Notes under the pieces: generated by a model
What the model was told of the DNA's origin: nothing
Databases searched by the model: none
The model's input: only the letters and a program-made list of their open reading frames with translations
Assembly (NCBI GenBank): GCA_905147135.1
Contig: LR990067.1
Coordinates: 7,874,001-7,938,000 of the forward strand
Direction of reading: 5' to 3'
Origin: Blastobasis lacticolella
Lineage: Eukaryota; Arthropoda; Insecta; Lepidoptera; Blastobasidae
DNA: 64,000 nt
Made by a program: the position numbers and the translations under genes
Part shown: piece by piece, positions 1-8,930 of the stretch
Layout of the letters: every line of letters starts with the position of its first letter
How positions within the stretch are numbered: the first letter of the stretch is position 1

Positions 1-102
1 ATAAACTGACACTTACTGACACTTATCGACACACTGACGCTAACACTCAAGACATACCGACGCCCACTGACACAAACTCACTGAAGGGTCATGTGATCAC
101 CG

Positions 103-190
103 TCGTCGGGCGTAGTGAGACAGCTTGGGGAGTATGGCTTCGGCGGTGGCCAAGCAGCATTAAAGCCAGCACCTAACAGTAACACGCAGA
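103..190 (-). pseudogene. Truncated copy of KANSL2 exon 3
   Basis: Read on the minus strand this gives a peptide like TAEAILPKLSHYA, matching TAEALLTKLSHYALPRQR of the exon at 879-1081. It then runs into an in-frame TGA and loses the RTTSGAS and SVVSE part. It shares about 30 bp of upstream flank with the copy at 353-485, so those two are closer to each other than to the intact exon. The stop makes it a pseudo-exon. Confidence 0.7.
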
Positions 191-352
191 TACTCACCGA
201 CACACCCAACGCTCACTTACAGACTGATGCTAATCGACATACCGACGCTCACCGACATACAGATACTCACCAACGCCCACTGACAGGACGCTCATAGAAC
301 ATCGTCGCTCACTGACACTGACTCTAACACTCACTGACACACCGATACTCAC

Positions 353-485
353 TAAAAGGATCAAAGCCAGGCGTGGGTTCCTTATCATCCTCACTGACCA
401 CGGAGACCGTACTGGCGCCCGAGGTGGTCCTCTGCCTTGGCAGGGCGAAGTGGGACAGCTTGGAGAGTAGGGCTTCGGCGGTGGC
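353..485 (-). pseudogene. Second, still open copy of the 3' part of KANSL2 exon 3
   Basis: The minus strand reads TAEALLSKLSHFALPRQR, then TTSGASTVSVVSEDDKEPTP and GFDPF, ending at the donor A|GTGAGT exactly as in the intact exon. Differences are mostly conservative (T/S, Y/F, EGEEE to EDDKE). The frame is open, but the 5' part with the zinc-binding Cys-His (MCYEH) is absent and no convincing acceptor in the right phase is visible. It could be a decayed duplicate or an alternative exon; which one is undecided. Confidence 0.65.
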
Positions 486-878
486 CAAGCAACAATAAAG
501 CCTACTCCCTACAGTAACATAAGGATACTCACCGACACATCGGACGCTCACTTACAAACTGATGCTCATCGACATACCGACGCTCACCATAATAACGATT
601 GTCGACGTACACCGACATACAGATGCTCATGAACGCCCACTGACACAACGCTCACCGACTCTACGCTCATAGATGCATCGTCGCTCACTGACACACTTAT
701 GCTCACTGATACACCGATGCTTACTGAAACTCTCGCCGACATACAGATGCTCACCAACGCCCACAGAGGACACGACGCTCATAGACACACCGACGCTCAC
801 TGACACACCGACATTCACCAACACACTGACGCCAACACTCACTGACACACCGACGCCCACTAACACACCAATACTCAC

Positions 879-1081
879 TAAACGGATCCAACCCTGGCGT
901 GGGCTCCTCCTCGCCCTCGCTGACCACGGAGACGTTACTGGCGCCCGAGGTGGTCCTCTGCCTTGGCAGGGCGTAGTGCGACAGCTTCGTGAGGAGGGCT
1001 TCGGCCGTAGTTACGGGCGGCGGCGGGGCTGCGGCGCGCGCCCGAGCCAACATGGCCGCTCTGGCGTGCTCGTAGCACATG
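879..1081 (-). CDS. KANSL2: KANSL2 homologue (NSL complex subunit 2), coding exon 3; gene continues past the left edge
   Basis: Acceptor CTTCCAG precedes the exon and donor TTTA|GTGAGT follows it. The first base completes a split Gly codon with exon 2, giving EHGMCYEHARAAM. This supplies the last Cys-His pair of the second C3H zinc-binding unit. The following residues (TAEALLTKLSHYA, then a Ser-rich acidic stretch and EEEPTPGLDPF) match the order in vertebrate KANSL2, where the Cys-x2-His is followed by an Ala/Arg-rich helix, a [L]LCQLSSYAK-like helix and an acidic linker. The family acts in the nucleus in the NSL complex with the MOF acetyltransferase (H4K16) at housekeeping promoters; the Drosophila homologue is dgt1/NSL2. 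The exon ends in phase 1. Downstream exons, with a second zinc-binding pair expected, are outside the window. Confidence 0.85.
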
Positions 1082-1139
1082 CTGGAAGGGCGATGGTCGA
1101 ATGTTAATTTCTAGTTTTTTATACCACTAAAGATACCGC

Positions 1140-1215
1140 CGGATGACTTCAAGACAAGAGTGAATAGGCAGGAATTACTGTCTAGTAATGCTCCATCTTC
1201 GGACGCATCGTCACT
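1140..1215 (+). mobile_element. LINE 3' tail fragment
   Basis: The plus strand reads DDFKTRVNRQ, the end of the reverse transcriptase frame of an insect non-LTR element whose longer copy is at 16924-17190 ([12 protein letters not shown]). Only the tail survives. Confidence 0.6.
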
Positions 1216-1218
1216 TCA

Positions 1219-1465
1219 CCATCACAGTCCACTGCAGGACTAAGGGCCTCTCCAACAGAAGGGGAGGTTATTGCCATAATCTCAACGCTTGGCAGGAGGG
1301 TTGGAGATCGCGGTGTTGTAAATATAACAATGGAAAAAGCTGCTGCCCATTTTCATGCCTACGGAGACTCTAGATCTTTTGTATCGAAAACATTAGTCGC
1401 CTTATACGACACCCACGAGTGTATGGGCTTGGTGCTATTCTACTCTGCCGGACACCACACGGCCA
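1219..1465 (+). repeat. Dispersed repeat, family A
   Basis: The segment contains AGTCCACTGCAGGACT..GGGCCTCTCC, GGTTGGAGATCGC, CTGCCCATTTT and a tail CGACACCCACGAGTGT..TTCTACTCTGCCGGAC. Copies in either orientation occur at 21460-21735, 23675-23930 and 24775-25042, with pieces at 31955-32030 and 32925-33075. It is about 250 bp with no coding capacity, probably non-autonomous or a LINE 3' end. Confidence 0.75.
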
Positions 1466-1524
1466 TCGTCACTTACCACCAGGTAATATGGCGGTCAAAT
1501 GCCTGGCTAGTCTAATATAAAAAG

Positions 1525-1768
1525 ATGCTCGGTGGCCTAATGATTAATGGGTCGAACCCCTGTGCTGCCATGTACCAATGACACTTTTCTGCCACCGATA
1601 CTCTCACGGTGAGGGAAAATATCGTAATGAAACCTGCACATTCAGGCGACTAAATGTGTAACCATGATCTAATCTGGTCAGGTTCCCCTGGGAGCAGGGT
1701 TGCGGAGGTCGGATGGCAGTCGCTCCACTGTAATTACCTGATATGCCAAATCCTGGATCAGTGTGTGC
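1525..1768 (+). mobile_element. tRNA-derived SINE, family B
   Basis: The head GGTGGCCTAATGATTAAT..GGGTCGAACCCC resembles tRNA A and B boxes. The body carries CTCACGGTGAGGGAAAA, AAACCTGCACATTCAG and GGTCGGATGGCAGTCGCTCC..CTGTAATTACCTGAT. Related copies occur throughout the window. It lies in KANSL2 intron 2. Confidence 0.75.
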
Positions 1769-2347
1769 GTGTCAACGTGACTGTGTGTGACTACAGCGCC
1801 ACCAACTTATCTGTGAAATTAAGATTTTAACCTGGCAGTACAACTGCCAGGTTAAAATATCATTTGCCAGTGTCTATGGTATCTTTGCACGGTCCAGTGG
1901 CGACTGTAGCCACAAATGCCAGTTCACAGAAAAGTTGGTCGATCTGTACGTGCCCCCATGTTACCGAGTGTCAATGCCACTGAAAACCAGCGTCATGGCA
2001 TCAGCCGTGGCTTATGCTGAGTGTAGCCCCATTACACATCTCCTCAAGTAACAATAAAACATCATAATCAGCGCTGTGGTCTTACTACCTACAGCATATG
2101 CTGAGCTGAGCTCTAGTTTGGCATGACACTACAATATTTAACCTAATCTATGTTAGTAAGAAATATTTTAGTTAATTTATATTGTAGAAATTGCCAAATA
2201 AATGAAATTGCCAAATAAATATTATGTCTATGTCTATAATAGTTGTGTCTTTGTCAATTGTTAATGATATTGTCATGTGTGAGATTCGTGTAATAAACGT
2301 ATTTATTAATATGTCAGTCAGTATCTACGCGTCACAGACTCACTCAC

Positions 2348-2529
2348 CCGTGCTCATCCGTGTCCCGTGCGGGCATCGTGCACCTGTCCTGCACGCATCG
2401 GCGGTACGGTGCGCTGGCGTCGGCCAGCACGTGTCGGGCGCAGTGCCGCCGCCCCGACAGCACGGGCAGCGTGCAAGGGTATCGGGTGTACGCGCACGCA
2501 CGAGACCGGGATACGATCTCTTTCTGGAG
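2348..2529 (-). CDS. KANSL2: KANSL2 homologue, coding exon 2 (zinc-binding domain)
   Basis: The acceptor TTTCCTCAG and donor CGG|GTGAGT are both strong. The exon is 60 codons plus two bases, entered in phase 0 from exon 1 and joining exon 3 through a Gly codon. It encodes most of the KANSL2/INO80D-type double C3H zinc-binding region. Numbering from the first Met, the ligands visible are C88, C95, C106, H109 and C121, C126, with C139 and H142 supplied by exon 3. The motif RRHCARHVLADASAPYRRC corresponds to the vertebrate EFC-x2-HILEDKNAPFKQC segment, which is the main reason for the family call. Local GC content is far above the flanking introns, as for the other exons here. Confidence 0.88.
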
Positions 2530-2835
2530 CTGAGGAAACACGTTACAAGTCGTTAGGCTCAGATGAAACTTAACATGATAAAGTAATATGCCGACTACCA
2601 AATTAAAACAAATTATAATTCACTTAATATGCAGTAACGATGCGATTGTAAGACCTGTACATGGATGCAAACAAATTTGTTATGATTTTTTTTTTAGTCC
2701 CATAACTAACAAATAAACCTTACCAAATGATGAACGTAAACCTTCCTCATAAATCACTCTGTCTAGTGAAAACCACATGAAAATCTGTTTTGAGTTTATC
2801 GCAAACAGATAGACAACCAATGTCTCTTTTATGAG

Positions 2836-3282
2836 TTAGTAACCGATGACTGTGGTAAGCGAAAACATCATGATGAAACCTGCAGGTGACTGAAAGTGTA
2901 ATCATGATCCAATCTGATCAGGTGCGTTAACAGGGCCATGGAGGTCAGATGGCAGTCGCTCCACTGTAATTACCTGGGTACTATTTTTGAATCGCTCGCC
3001 TCGATTCGAACGGATTTCAATTTTGATTTTCTGCTTGACACATTCAATATTTTTCAAATTATATTGGCAACACCGAAATAGTACGGTTCAAAAATAGGGA
3101 AACTCAGCATTATGCATAAAAATATCGAATTTTTCAAGCCGTAAGTTAAAATATAAAACCGTTCGAATTGAGGCGAGCGTTTCAAAGAAAGGGCCCCTGA
3201 TCCGCCATATCCTGGACCATAGTCAAGGCGGACCCCGGGCCCTCGTGCGCAAGAGCACAACCGGGACATTAACGATAAGATG
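2836..3282 (+). mobile_element. SINE family B copy split by a MITE, ending at the exon 1 donor
   Basis: Two SINE parts (2836-2975 and 3198-3282) join into one element when the intervening foldback element is removed: TGTAATTACCTG continues as CTGATCCGCCATATCCTGGA, then GGCGGACCCCGGGCCCTCG. The final SINE bases lie about six bases into KANSL2 intron 1. Confidence 0.75.
2976..3197. mobile_element. Foldback MITE nested in a SINE
   Basis: The left end GAATCGCTCGCCTCGATTCG is mirrored by the right end CGAATTGAGGCGAGCGTTTC, giving imperfect terminal inverted repeats of about 40 bp. The element sits between a duplicated CCTG of the host SINE. It is about 220 bp, AT-rich inside and non-coding. Confidence 0.75.
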
Positions 3283-3288
3283 CCTCAC

Positions 3289-3516
3289 CTGAGCCCTAAG
3301 CCGTTCCTCCTCGCGCCTCTTCACGAAGTCAGGATCCGGAGGTCTAATCGACTTCACGTTGGTGATCCTGATGGCCGGGGCGGCGCGGCCACGCGACAGC
3401 ATCCGCACCTTCGGCAGGTGGATCACCTTCCGAGGCGGCGTCGGGCCGGGGTTCGACATCGTCGATGATGATGATGGTTCAACTGAGGAAGAAAAGCAAT
3501 TTTTTTCGTTATACAT
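3289..3516 (-). CDS. KANSL2: KANSL2 homologue, coding exon 1
   Basis: This is the N-terminal exon of 76 codons ending GCTCAG|GTGAGG in phase 0, which fits the phase of exon 2. The encoded segment starts with a low-complexity Ser stretch. It then carries a basic region (RKVIHLPKVRMLSRGR) comparable to the short basic IRIHVLPTNRGR-like N terminus of vertebrate KANSL2, and ends in a charged KRREEERLRAQ helix leading into the zinc-binding exon. The first ATG is at 3514-3516. A second in-frame ATG at codon 20 (MSNPGPTPP) would remove the Ser stretch and could be the real start. A SINE begins about 11 bases upstream of the first ATG, so the promoter and 5' UTR are disturbed or have been rewired. 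Confidence 0.8.
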
Positions 3517-3526
3517 CCTTCGTTAT

Positions 3527-3905
3527 ACGACGATTTGAGTGGTTCAGTTGGTTAATATTGGCCGGGCCGGGACAGGTTCGATTCTGGGCCGGGTAGAAAT
3601 TGAAATGATGAATTTTAATGTTTTTTTTATATATATTTTGACAAGACAGGTATTTGACCGCCATCTCACCTGTTGGTAAGTGACGATGCGGCCGTAGATG
3701 AAGCATGCCCGTTTTGGAACAGCCTATTCTGTTACGGGCGCAAGAATATTTATTATATTATATTATATTTATTTATATTCTGTTATATGTATAATAAGTA
3801 TGTATTTAAAAATATGTAAGTTTATCAGTTTTCTGGCACCCTTAACACAAGCTTTGCTTACTTCGGGGCTAGATGGCGCTGTATGAATTGTCTAACCATA
3901 TTTAT
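3527..3905 (+). mobile_element. tRNA-derived SINE, family C, interrupted
   Basis: The head TGAGTGGTTCAGTTGGTTA and AGGTTCGATTCTGGG match tRNA A and B boxes. The body GAAATTGAAATGATGAATTT and tail TTATCAGTTTTCTGGCACCC..GGGGCTAGATGGCGCTGT match copies at 29800-30048 and 21748-22375. A LINE tail fragment in minus orientation (about 3630-3740) interrupts it. CGTTATAC occurs at both 3508 and 3521, near the insertion edge. Confidence 0.75.
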
Positions 3906-5700
3906 TTATTTTAAAGCGCACTGGGCAAGTTTCAACGTGCTTCCAGACCAGTAACCACGGTTGAGTAATGCACGCAGTGTCCGGGAACTGGATGGGTGAC
4001 TCCTACTTTGAGACTAGTCTTAACTTAGGCACCGCAACGAGCTCGACACTTGTAAGATTTGCCTCCGTTGGCGAAGCGAGGTTGACCAAGGTCTTTCGCT
4101 GGGTCCCCAGCGAACTAAGAACTAAGACTACTTGGACAGTCTCGGGAGCCAATCGGCACCCCATATGCGTCGTTCGACAGTAGCAGAACTGAAAATAAGC
4201 AGGCCCCATAGCTTGTAGAACCGATGACCTATGAGGCGGAAAGGTCCTCAAGTAGCGACCACGTAAAAGAAATGGCAGCGTAGGACGACATCTCCATGAA
4301 ATGTAAAAAGTTCGTGGGGATGCAAAAGACAGAGCCGATCGGTTGAAGGCGTGAGAGGAGGCCTAGATCCAGCTGTGGACGCCTACGGTGTAGGAGGCGG
4401 TGACCATTTTCCATAGTGTACTTTGTATCCGCTTGCGCGTGTGTTTACCCACACAACCTAGAATTACTATATACAAAAGATTATAACACGGATAACTTGT
4501 CAACTTATAGATACGTAATTGACCAAAATAGTCCGTAGTCCGTCAGGCGGACCCCGGGCCCTCGTGCGCGAGTCCGTAATCCGTCCAAAGGGACGAATTC
4601 TTAATACGTAGGTACGAATGGGCAGTGGAAAAACACTCGCAGTATTATATCGAGCTTACAAAGTAGCCCGGTAGTTCTGTTACAAGATTTCGAGCGATTA
4701 GCTAGCGAATAAACGAATAAAAATCGTTAATAATTTACTAATTAGGTGATCATAATTGGTTCGGTCATGCGTCATCGAATATCGGACCACAATTCGCGAA
4801 GTGAGACTGTAGAGCCCATGCCATGAGCGCCTAAACACCACAAAAAATTCAACACAATAATGAGTACGAACAACCCTAGCTTCTAGGTAGGATATAGACC
4901 TTTGTAGTTCCACTTTTGTATTCACAAAGAAGGGTCGTAAAACAGGGGTGGGCGGGCCAAATCCTTTAAACAGACCGCCGTGCGAAATTCTTTTAGTGCG
5001 GAATAAAGATATATCTTGTCCGATCTCGAGTGAAAAGAAAACAATTAATTTTTATGTTATACGGCAGGCAAACAGGCAAGCGGGCTACCTATGGACCTCA
5101 GCAACACCAGTGGCGCTGCCAATGCGTTGCGCGCCTCTGAAGAGACCTCAAATATACCTCTAGAACGGTCCCAAAGGAAACACTGTGGCTGGGAGCTCAT
5201 TCCACAAATAATATATATTGTGATGTCTGTCCATATAGTTAGCAGCCTCGCCATGAAGTATAATGTCTCGGCTAGATTGGCGCATTGTAATGTACTGAAA
5301 CAGCACATCATCATCATCTTGGCGTTAACTAGCTAGTGCTAGCGAACTGTTGAGGATGAAGCGAGTCTAAAAATTCAAAAATTACTTCACCAACATATAT
5401 TACTTTCGCACATAAGTTACTTCAATGGTTTTCTGTTCAAAATGAATGAAAGTTTAAACTTGCAAATTATGCCACAGGACTGAGGCACGAGGCTAATGGC
5501 CTTACCTGCTGAATCCTTTCTTTAGAAATGGCTAATCTACTAATAAACACAAATTCCAAAGCACGGGACATTTGACTCAGGTAGTTTTGGCAACCATTAT
5601 TTGCAAACAATAGGATAATTTAGACAAGGAAAGGTAGCTTTCCGGTAACAGAATTTGGAATAAACAATTTTAGTTAATTTTACAAATAATTTTTTAGTTT
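3906..5700. other. Intergenic, decayed repeats only
   Basis: No exon with plausible splice sites and conserved motifs was found. The tract holds an unclassified repeat-like stretch (about 3960-4410), a SINE B scrap around 4540-4575, and a fragment of another dispersed repeat (5045-5190, GGCAAACAGGCAAGCGGG) that recurs at 14035-14190. Confidence 0.5.
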
Positions 5701-5719
5701 CAATCTGACTGCTGCAGTG

Positions 5720-5914
5720 AGAACATCGTTTCGGTGCTTTCGAATCGAAAAGTCTCTCGTGGTGCTTTCGTCGAATTCGCTCCGATACTCTTGCGAGTTT
5801 GTGATTTTAAACTGTGCTTCAAAGTGATTCTAGATAGACGTACTGAAGTGATTTCAAAAACAATTTGTGACTAGAATTTGTGGTTTGTGTTAACGAAAAC
5901 TTTGGGCAGGAAAG
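5720..5914 (+). other. Candidate 5' untranslated exon, possibly of CycT
   Basis: A moderately GC-enriched, repeat-free stretch ends in GGAAAG|GTGAGT, a near-perfect donor, and has no long frame. A good acceptor (TGTTTGTTGCAG) lies at 10422, ahead of the CycT start exon, so this could be the CycT leader exon. If so, the VMA21-like gene lies antisense inside CycT intron 1. No transcript evidence is available, and it could belong to nothing. Confidence 0.35.
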
Positions 5915-6223
5915 GTGAGTTGATTTCCTAATTATATCATAAAGAAACGAACAGATTTCTTCTTAATAGTTAGATATTGTGATATGAACTGTAGATGTGC
6001 ATATTTTACCATGTCTCTTCATAATAAGAGAAATAAACGGCCAAATCAAAACCTCGTAAACTAACTAGGCAATCTTCTGCTTGCTCATAGAATTCGAGAA
6101 AAGAAATTTTTTATTTCTGAAATATTTGAAATTCACGGAAAAATGTTACATCTAGATATAGTTAGAATTGTCAAACGATAAATATAAGCACAAGCATTAA
6201 GGAATTGGTGTAAATAAGCAAGG

Positions 6224-6414
6224 TACAGTCGGGTTCATTAATATGTGAGCATTGCCAAGGCTTTAAATATAAATGTACATGGAAGGGTACTTATATATCT
6301 GAGCAGATGTACATATGTTTGATTGATGAATCTGCTCAGATATATAAGTACCCTTCCATGTACATTTATATTTGAAGCCTTAGTAATGCTCACATATTAA
6401 TGAACTCGACTGTA
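6224..6414. mobile_element. Long-hairpin MITE
   Basis: This is an almost perfect foldback. TACAGTCGGGTTCATTAATA at the left is mirrored by TATTAATGAACTCGACTGTA at the right, and the match continues for about 85 bp per arm (GGAAGGGTACTTATATATCT and its complement). TA at both ends fits a Tc1/mariner-type target duplication. It has no coding capacity. Confidence 0.85.
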
Positions 6415-6648
6415 CATAATGAAAGTAGATATAGGTACCTACTTGGAGATAATGACCACGCCACATTATCTAACAATTAATCCAAAACCGGTACAGTGGC
6501 AAAGTAACGATCGTGCAAACAAACATACCGGAGGGAACAGCCGTTTGCCCACACAAATCGGTTTTTAAAGTAAAAGAAAATTATCGAACAAAATACTATT
6601 TAATCTCCTTACACTGCGAAACTAGATACATTTCTACTTAGGTTATCC

Positions 6649-6921
6649 TTAGTCAACTTTAAAAAAAGGTTTCGGCGCCTTTCGGCTTTCCAACCAAGCT
6701 TTGTAAATAAAAAGGCCGACTACTGCATGTAAAACACATACAGTAACAACCGTCGAGTAGACGCTGGTCGAAACCACATCCAGGTATGAAAGGTTAAGCA
6801 AACCCTTTGCGATGAAAAAGCTTAGCACAGGCACCAGGATGACGACAACGGTGTATTTTATCACCACGCGAAAGAATACCGAGTCAGGTAGCAGTTCTTG
6901 AAAGTACAGAATGGCTGGGTC
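6649..6921 (-). CDS. VMA21: VMA21-like V-ATPase assembly factor, last exon
   Basis: Ninety codons follow an acceptor (CATCCACAG) and end at TAA. VMA21 proteins sit in the ER membrane and escort assembly of the V-ATPase Vo sector. The exon shows the family layout: a short N-terminal stretch, a first membrane helix at about exon residues 18-38 containing the ILVP turn, a short lumenal loop (NLSYLDVVSTSVY), and a second helix at about 54-74 ending in the signature H-x-V-x2-LF-x-Y-x-AW (read here as HAVVGLFIYKAW), then a basic tail. The C terminus FFKVD lacks the double-lysine retrieval signal of yeast Vma21. An in-frame TAG upstream with no ATG shows that the start lies on another exon. The only phase-compatible candidate I see is an ATG directly abutting a GTAAGT donor at 7397. 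Confidence 0.83.
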   Translation of the reverse strand, partial: DPAILYFQELLPDSVFFRVVIKYTVVVILVPVLSFFIAKGLLNLSYLDVVSTSVYSTVVTVCVLHAVVGLFIYKAWLESRKAPKPFFKVD

Positions 6922-7420
6922 CTGTGGATGACATTGTTGTTTAGTTTTACAGGTCTACGGTTCGCCGTAGGTACCTGCGGTAGTTCTATTGTGTGTTGTA
7001 AAAGTCTGTGCTTGTGGTGACTTCTCTACAGGTATACTACGTGTGTATTGGCGACAAAATGTTTGTAGGGAAAATAGAAAGAAACCGAAGTATCTAGTTC
7101 AGCAAAATAACATGTGGCTGCTATGCTACTATAATGTAAAATCTGATCTGGATATAAACACAAAATAGAGATATAGGGCTGTTTTTTATTTGTGATTTAA
7201 ACATAGACAGAATATAATAGAGCCTCAAACCTTTTCTGTTTCACCCATTTTTCATTAAATGATTTTTTTATGCCAGCAAAGTCCAATCCCATACCAAAAA
7301 TTAGAAAGATCTTTTGACAGTTCAGACTAAGTAGTTTTTGGCATCAAGTTTAGTTTCATGAAGATTGCATGTATATCTACATAAAAAGGTACTTACCATA
7401 GAAAATACACTTCTCTTTAC

Positions 7421-7654
7421 ATAGTGTAAAACAAAGTCGCTTCGCGCCGTCTGTCCCTATGTATCTATGTATGTACCTACGCTTGGATCTTTTAAACTAT
7501 ATAACGGAATTTAATTCAATTTTCAATAATAGATAGTGATAAGCAAAACAAAAAGAGTAGGGGGCAGTATAGTAGGGGTAGGATAATATAGGGTAGGGGT
7601 AGAGTAATGTAGGGGTAAGACGCCACGCGAACGAAGTCGCGCCGGGTCCACTAG
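7421..7654 (+). mobile_element. Non-autonomous Helitron-like element
   Basis: It contains AGTGTAAAACAAAGTCGCTT, TCTGTCCCTATGTAT and TTTTAAACTAT. It ends with a short GCGAACGAAGTCGC hairpin and GGGTCCACTAG|T, typical of Helitron 3' ends (hairpin followed by CTAG). A closely related copy lies at 14925-15117 and a truncated one at 22060-22244. Confidence 0.7.
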
Positions 7655-7770
7655 TGTCCTATAATAACCACACAGCAGTTAAAGAAATGATCGCACATCA
7701 TTCAATCCCGCCATTATCACATTCACAATCATTGTTATTATTGTGAAACTGTTGTTGTTATTGTGAAATT

Positions 7771-7784
7771 CCACTAGGTGGCAG
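7771..7784 (+). promoter_or_regulatory. CTCF-like motif
   Basis: CCACTAGGTGGCAG matches the animal CTCF core without mismatch by eye. It lies in repeat-poor sequence between the VMA21-like exon and CycT. Binding is inferred only from the motif. Confidence 0.4.
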
Positions 7785-8159
7785 CAGCGACCGGCTACAG
7801 ATTGCCTTTGCCCAGGTAGCGACATCTATCCACTGAAGGCGGCAACTCGCGCTCCCCACCACCGTCACATTCGTCTTGCAGTGTCCGTCGCGTCCGCCAC
7901 CTCTTCCGCCACCAGCGTTGCCAGATCGTACCTTTTGGTACGTACTATTTGGCCGACTGTCGTACCTTTTGCGTACTTTGTTCCACATCGTACTATTTAG
8001 TACGTTTTTACAAAATGCTACATTTTGCTGAGGGGGTTGGTCACTTTGCCTTTGTGCTCATGTGCTCACTGGCACCACCACCGAGTAAATAAGGTCGTGT
8101 CTTGTCAAAATAACAACCCCCCCGCCACGCCAGAACTCTTGCACCTCTTCGATGACTTT

Positions 8160-8700
8160 CTAAGCGATTTCGGCCTTCTTCCGCCTCGCCGTTGAAAGCG
8201 AATTCATTGTGCGGCTTCCCGTCAGGCACTTTGTACACTCGGAACCACTCCACGACGGTGTGTAGAAGCCTGGGGCAGTGATTCTCCACGTCCGCGACAC
8301 CACTATCAGCTTCCAGTCGGTGTCTCCTTCGACGATGAGTGCGATGGTGCCAACTATCTTCACTGTGATGGCGTCTCCCCTGGAGGCTACACGTTCGCCA
8401 ATCTCAATGACGTCTATGAGGTTGTTGTCGCCTCGCGCCTGCGTGCCGTGGGTATTACCATGTCTTCGGTCTCTTCTTGGGCGATACGCTCTTGACAGAG
8501 CGGTCGTGGTCGTTGTGTTGTGGGCAGCTGTCACTCGCCTCACGATTTCTTGCCATCTCGATCTTTTAGCTGTCATCCTGGTACACTCACTCAAGGGACC
8601 GCCCAAAGCAGATTTGATCAGGTCGGTCCATCGCATGGGTGACCTTCCGCGCGGTCGAGTACCCTCCACTCTGCCCTGCACGGCGAGACGCTCGATGGTG
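8160..8700 (-). mobile_element. LINE reverse-transcriptase 3' remnant
   Basis: The minus strand encodes RPRGRSPMRWTDLIKSALGG, then SRWQEIVRRV. This is the usual end of an insect non-LTR retrotransposon polyprotein (GRP-x-RW-x-D then RW-x2-[IL]). The frame is broken on both sides and related debris extends to about 8930. Confidence 0.65.
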
Positions 8701-8930
8701 TCATGGTTTCGTCGTAATGCATCGTAATTCCAAATGGATCCGTGCGGGAAAGCTTTCTTTTCGTCCTTCTTGATAGGGTTAAGGGCCTCTCCATCTTAAC
8801 GTTGGACCAGCGAGGGACCTGCACCATCATGTGTGCCAGGCACCGCGGTCCGCCCATAGCGGGATGTCGTGCAGCGGTGATATGGGGCGGCTCTCGTCTT
8901 TGACGAGCACTCGATTCGATAGACACGCCA

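Larger units (their letters stand above)
1..872. repeat. Degenerate minisatellite with splice-donor-like units, in KANSL2 intron 3
   Basis: Blocks at about 1-100, 190-352 and 500-872 consist of imperfect 18-22 bp units that read like CACTCACTGACACACCGACG on the plus strand. In the transcribed (minus) direction many units contain GTGAGT or GTGAGC, the core of a 5' splice site. The array begins exactly at the donor of the KANSL2 exon at 879-1081 and surrounds two partial copies of that exon. Open frames seen through it on both strands are low-complexity by-products. Confidence 0.85.

Noticed and set aside
673..1107. 144-residue plus-strand frame rich in Thr-Pro repeats
   Set aside because: It reads the minisatellite and the antisense of KANSL2 exon 3; the minus strand matches KANSL2.
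3968..4414. Open frames on both strands resembling a retroelement protein
   Set aside because: Short, overlapping on opposite strands, with no recognisable catalytic motif; recorded only as decayed repeat-like sequence.
8278..8727. 149-residue plus-strand open frame
   Set aside because: Opposite strand of a LINE polyprotein remnant whose motifs are on the minus strand.
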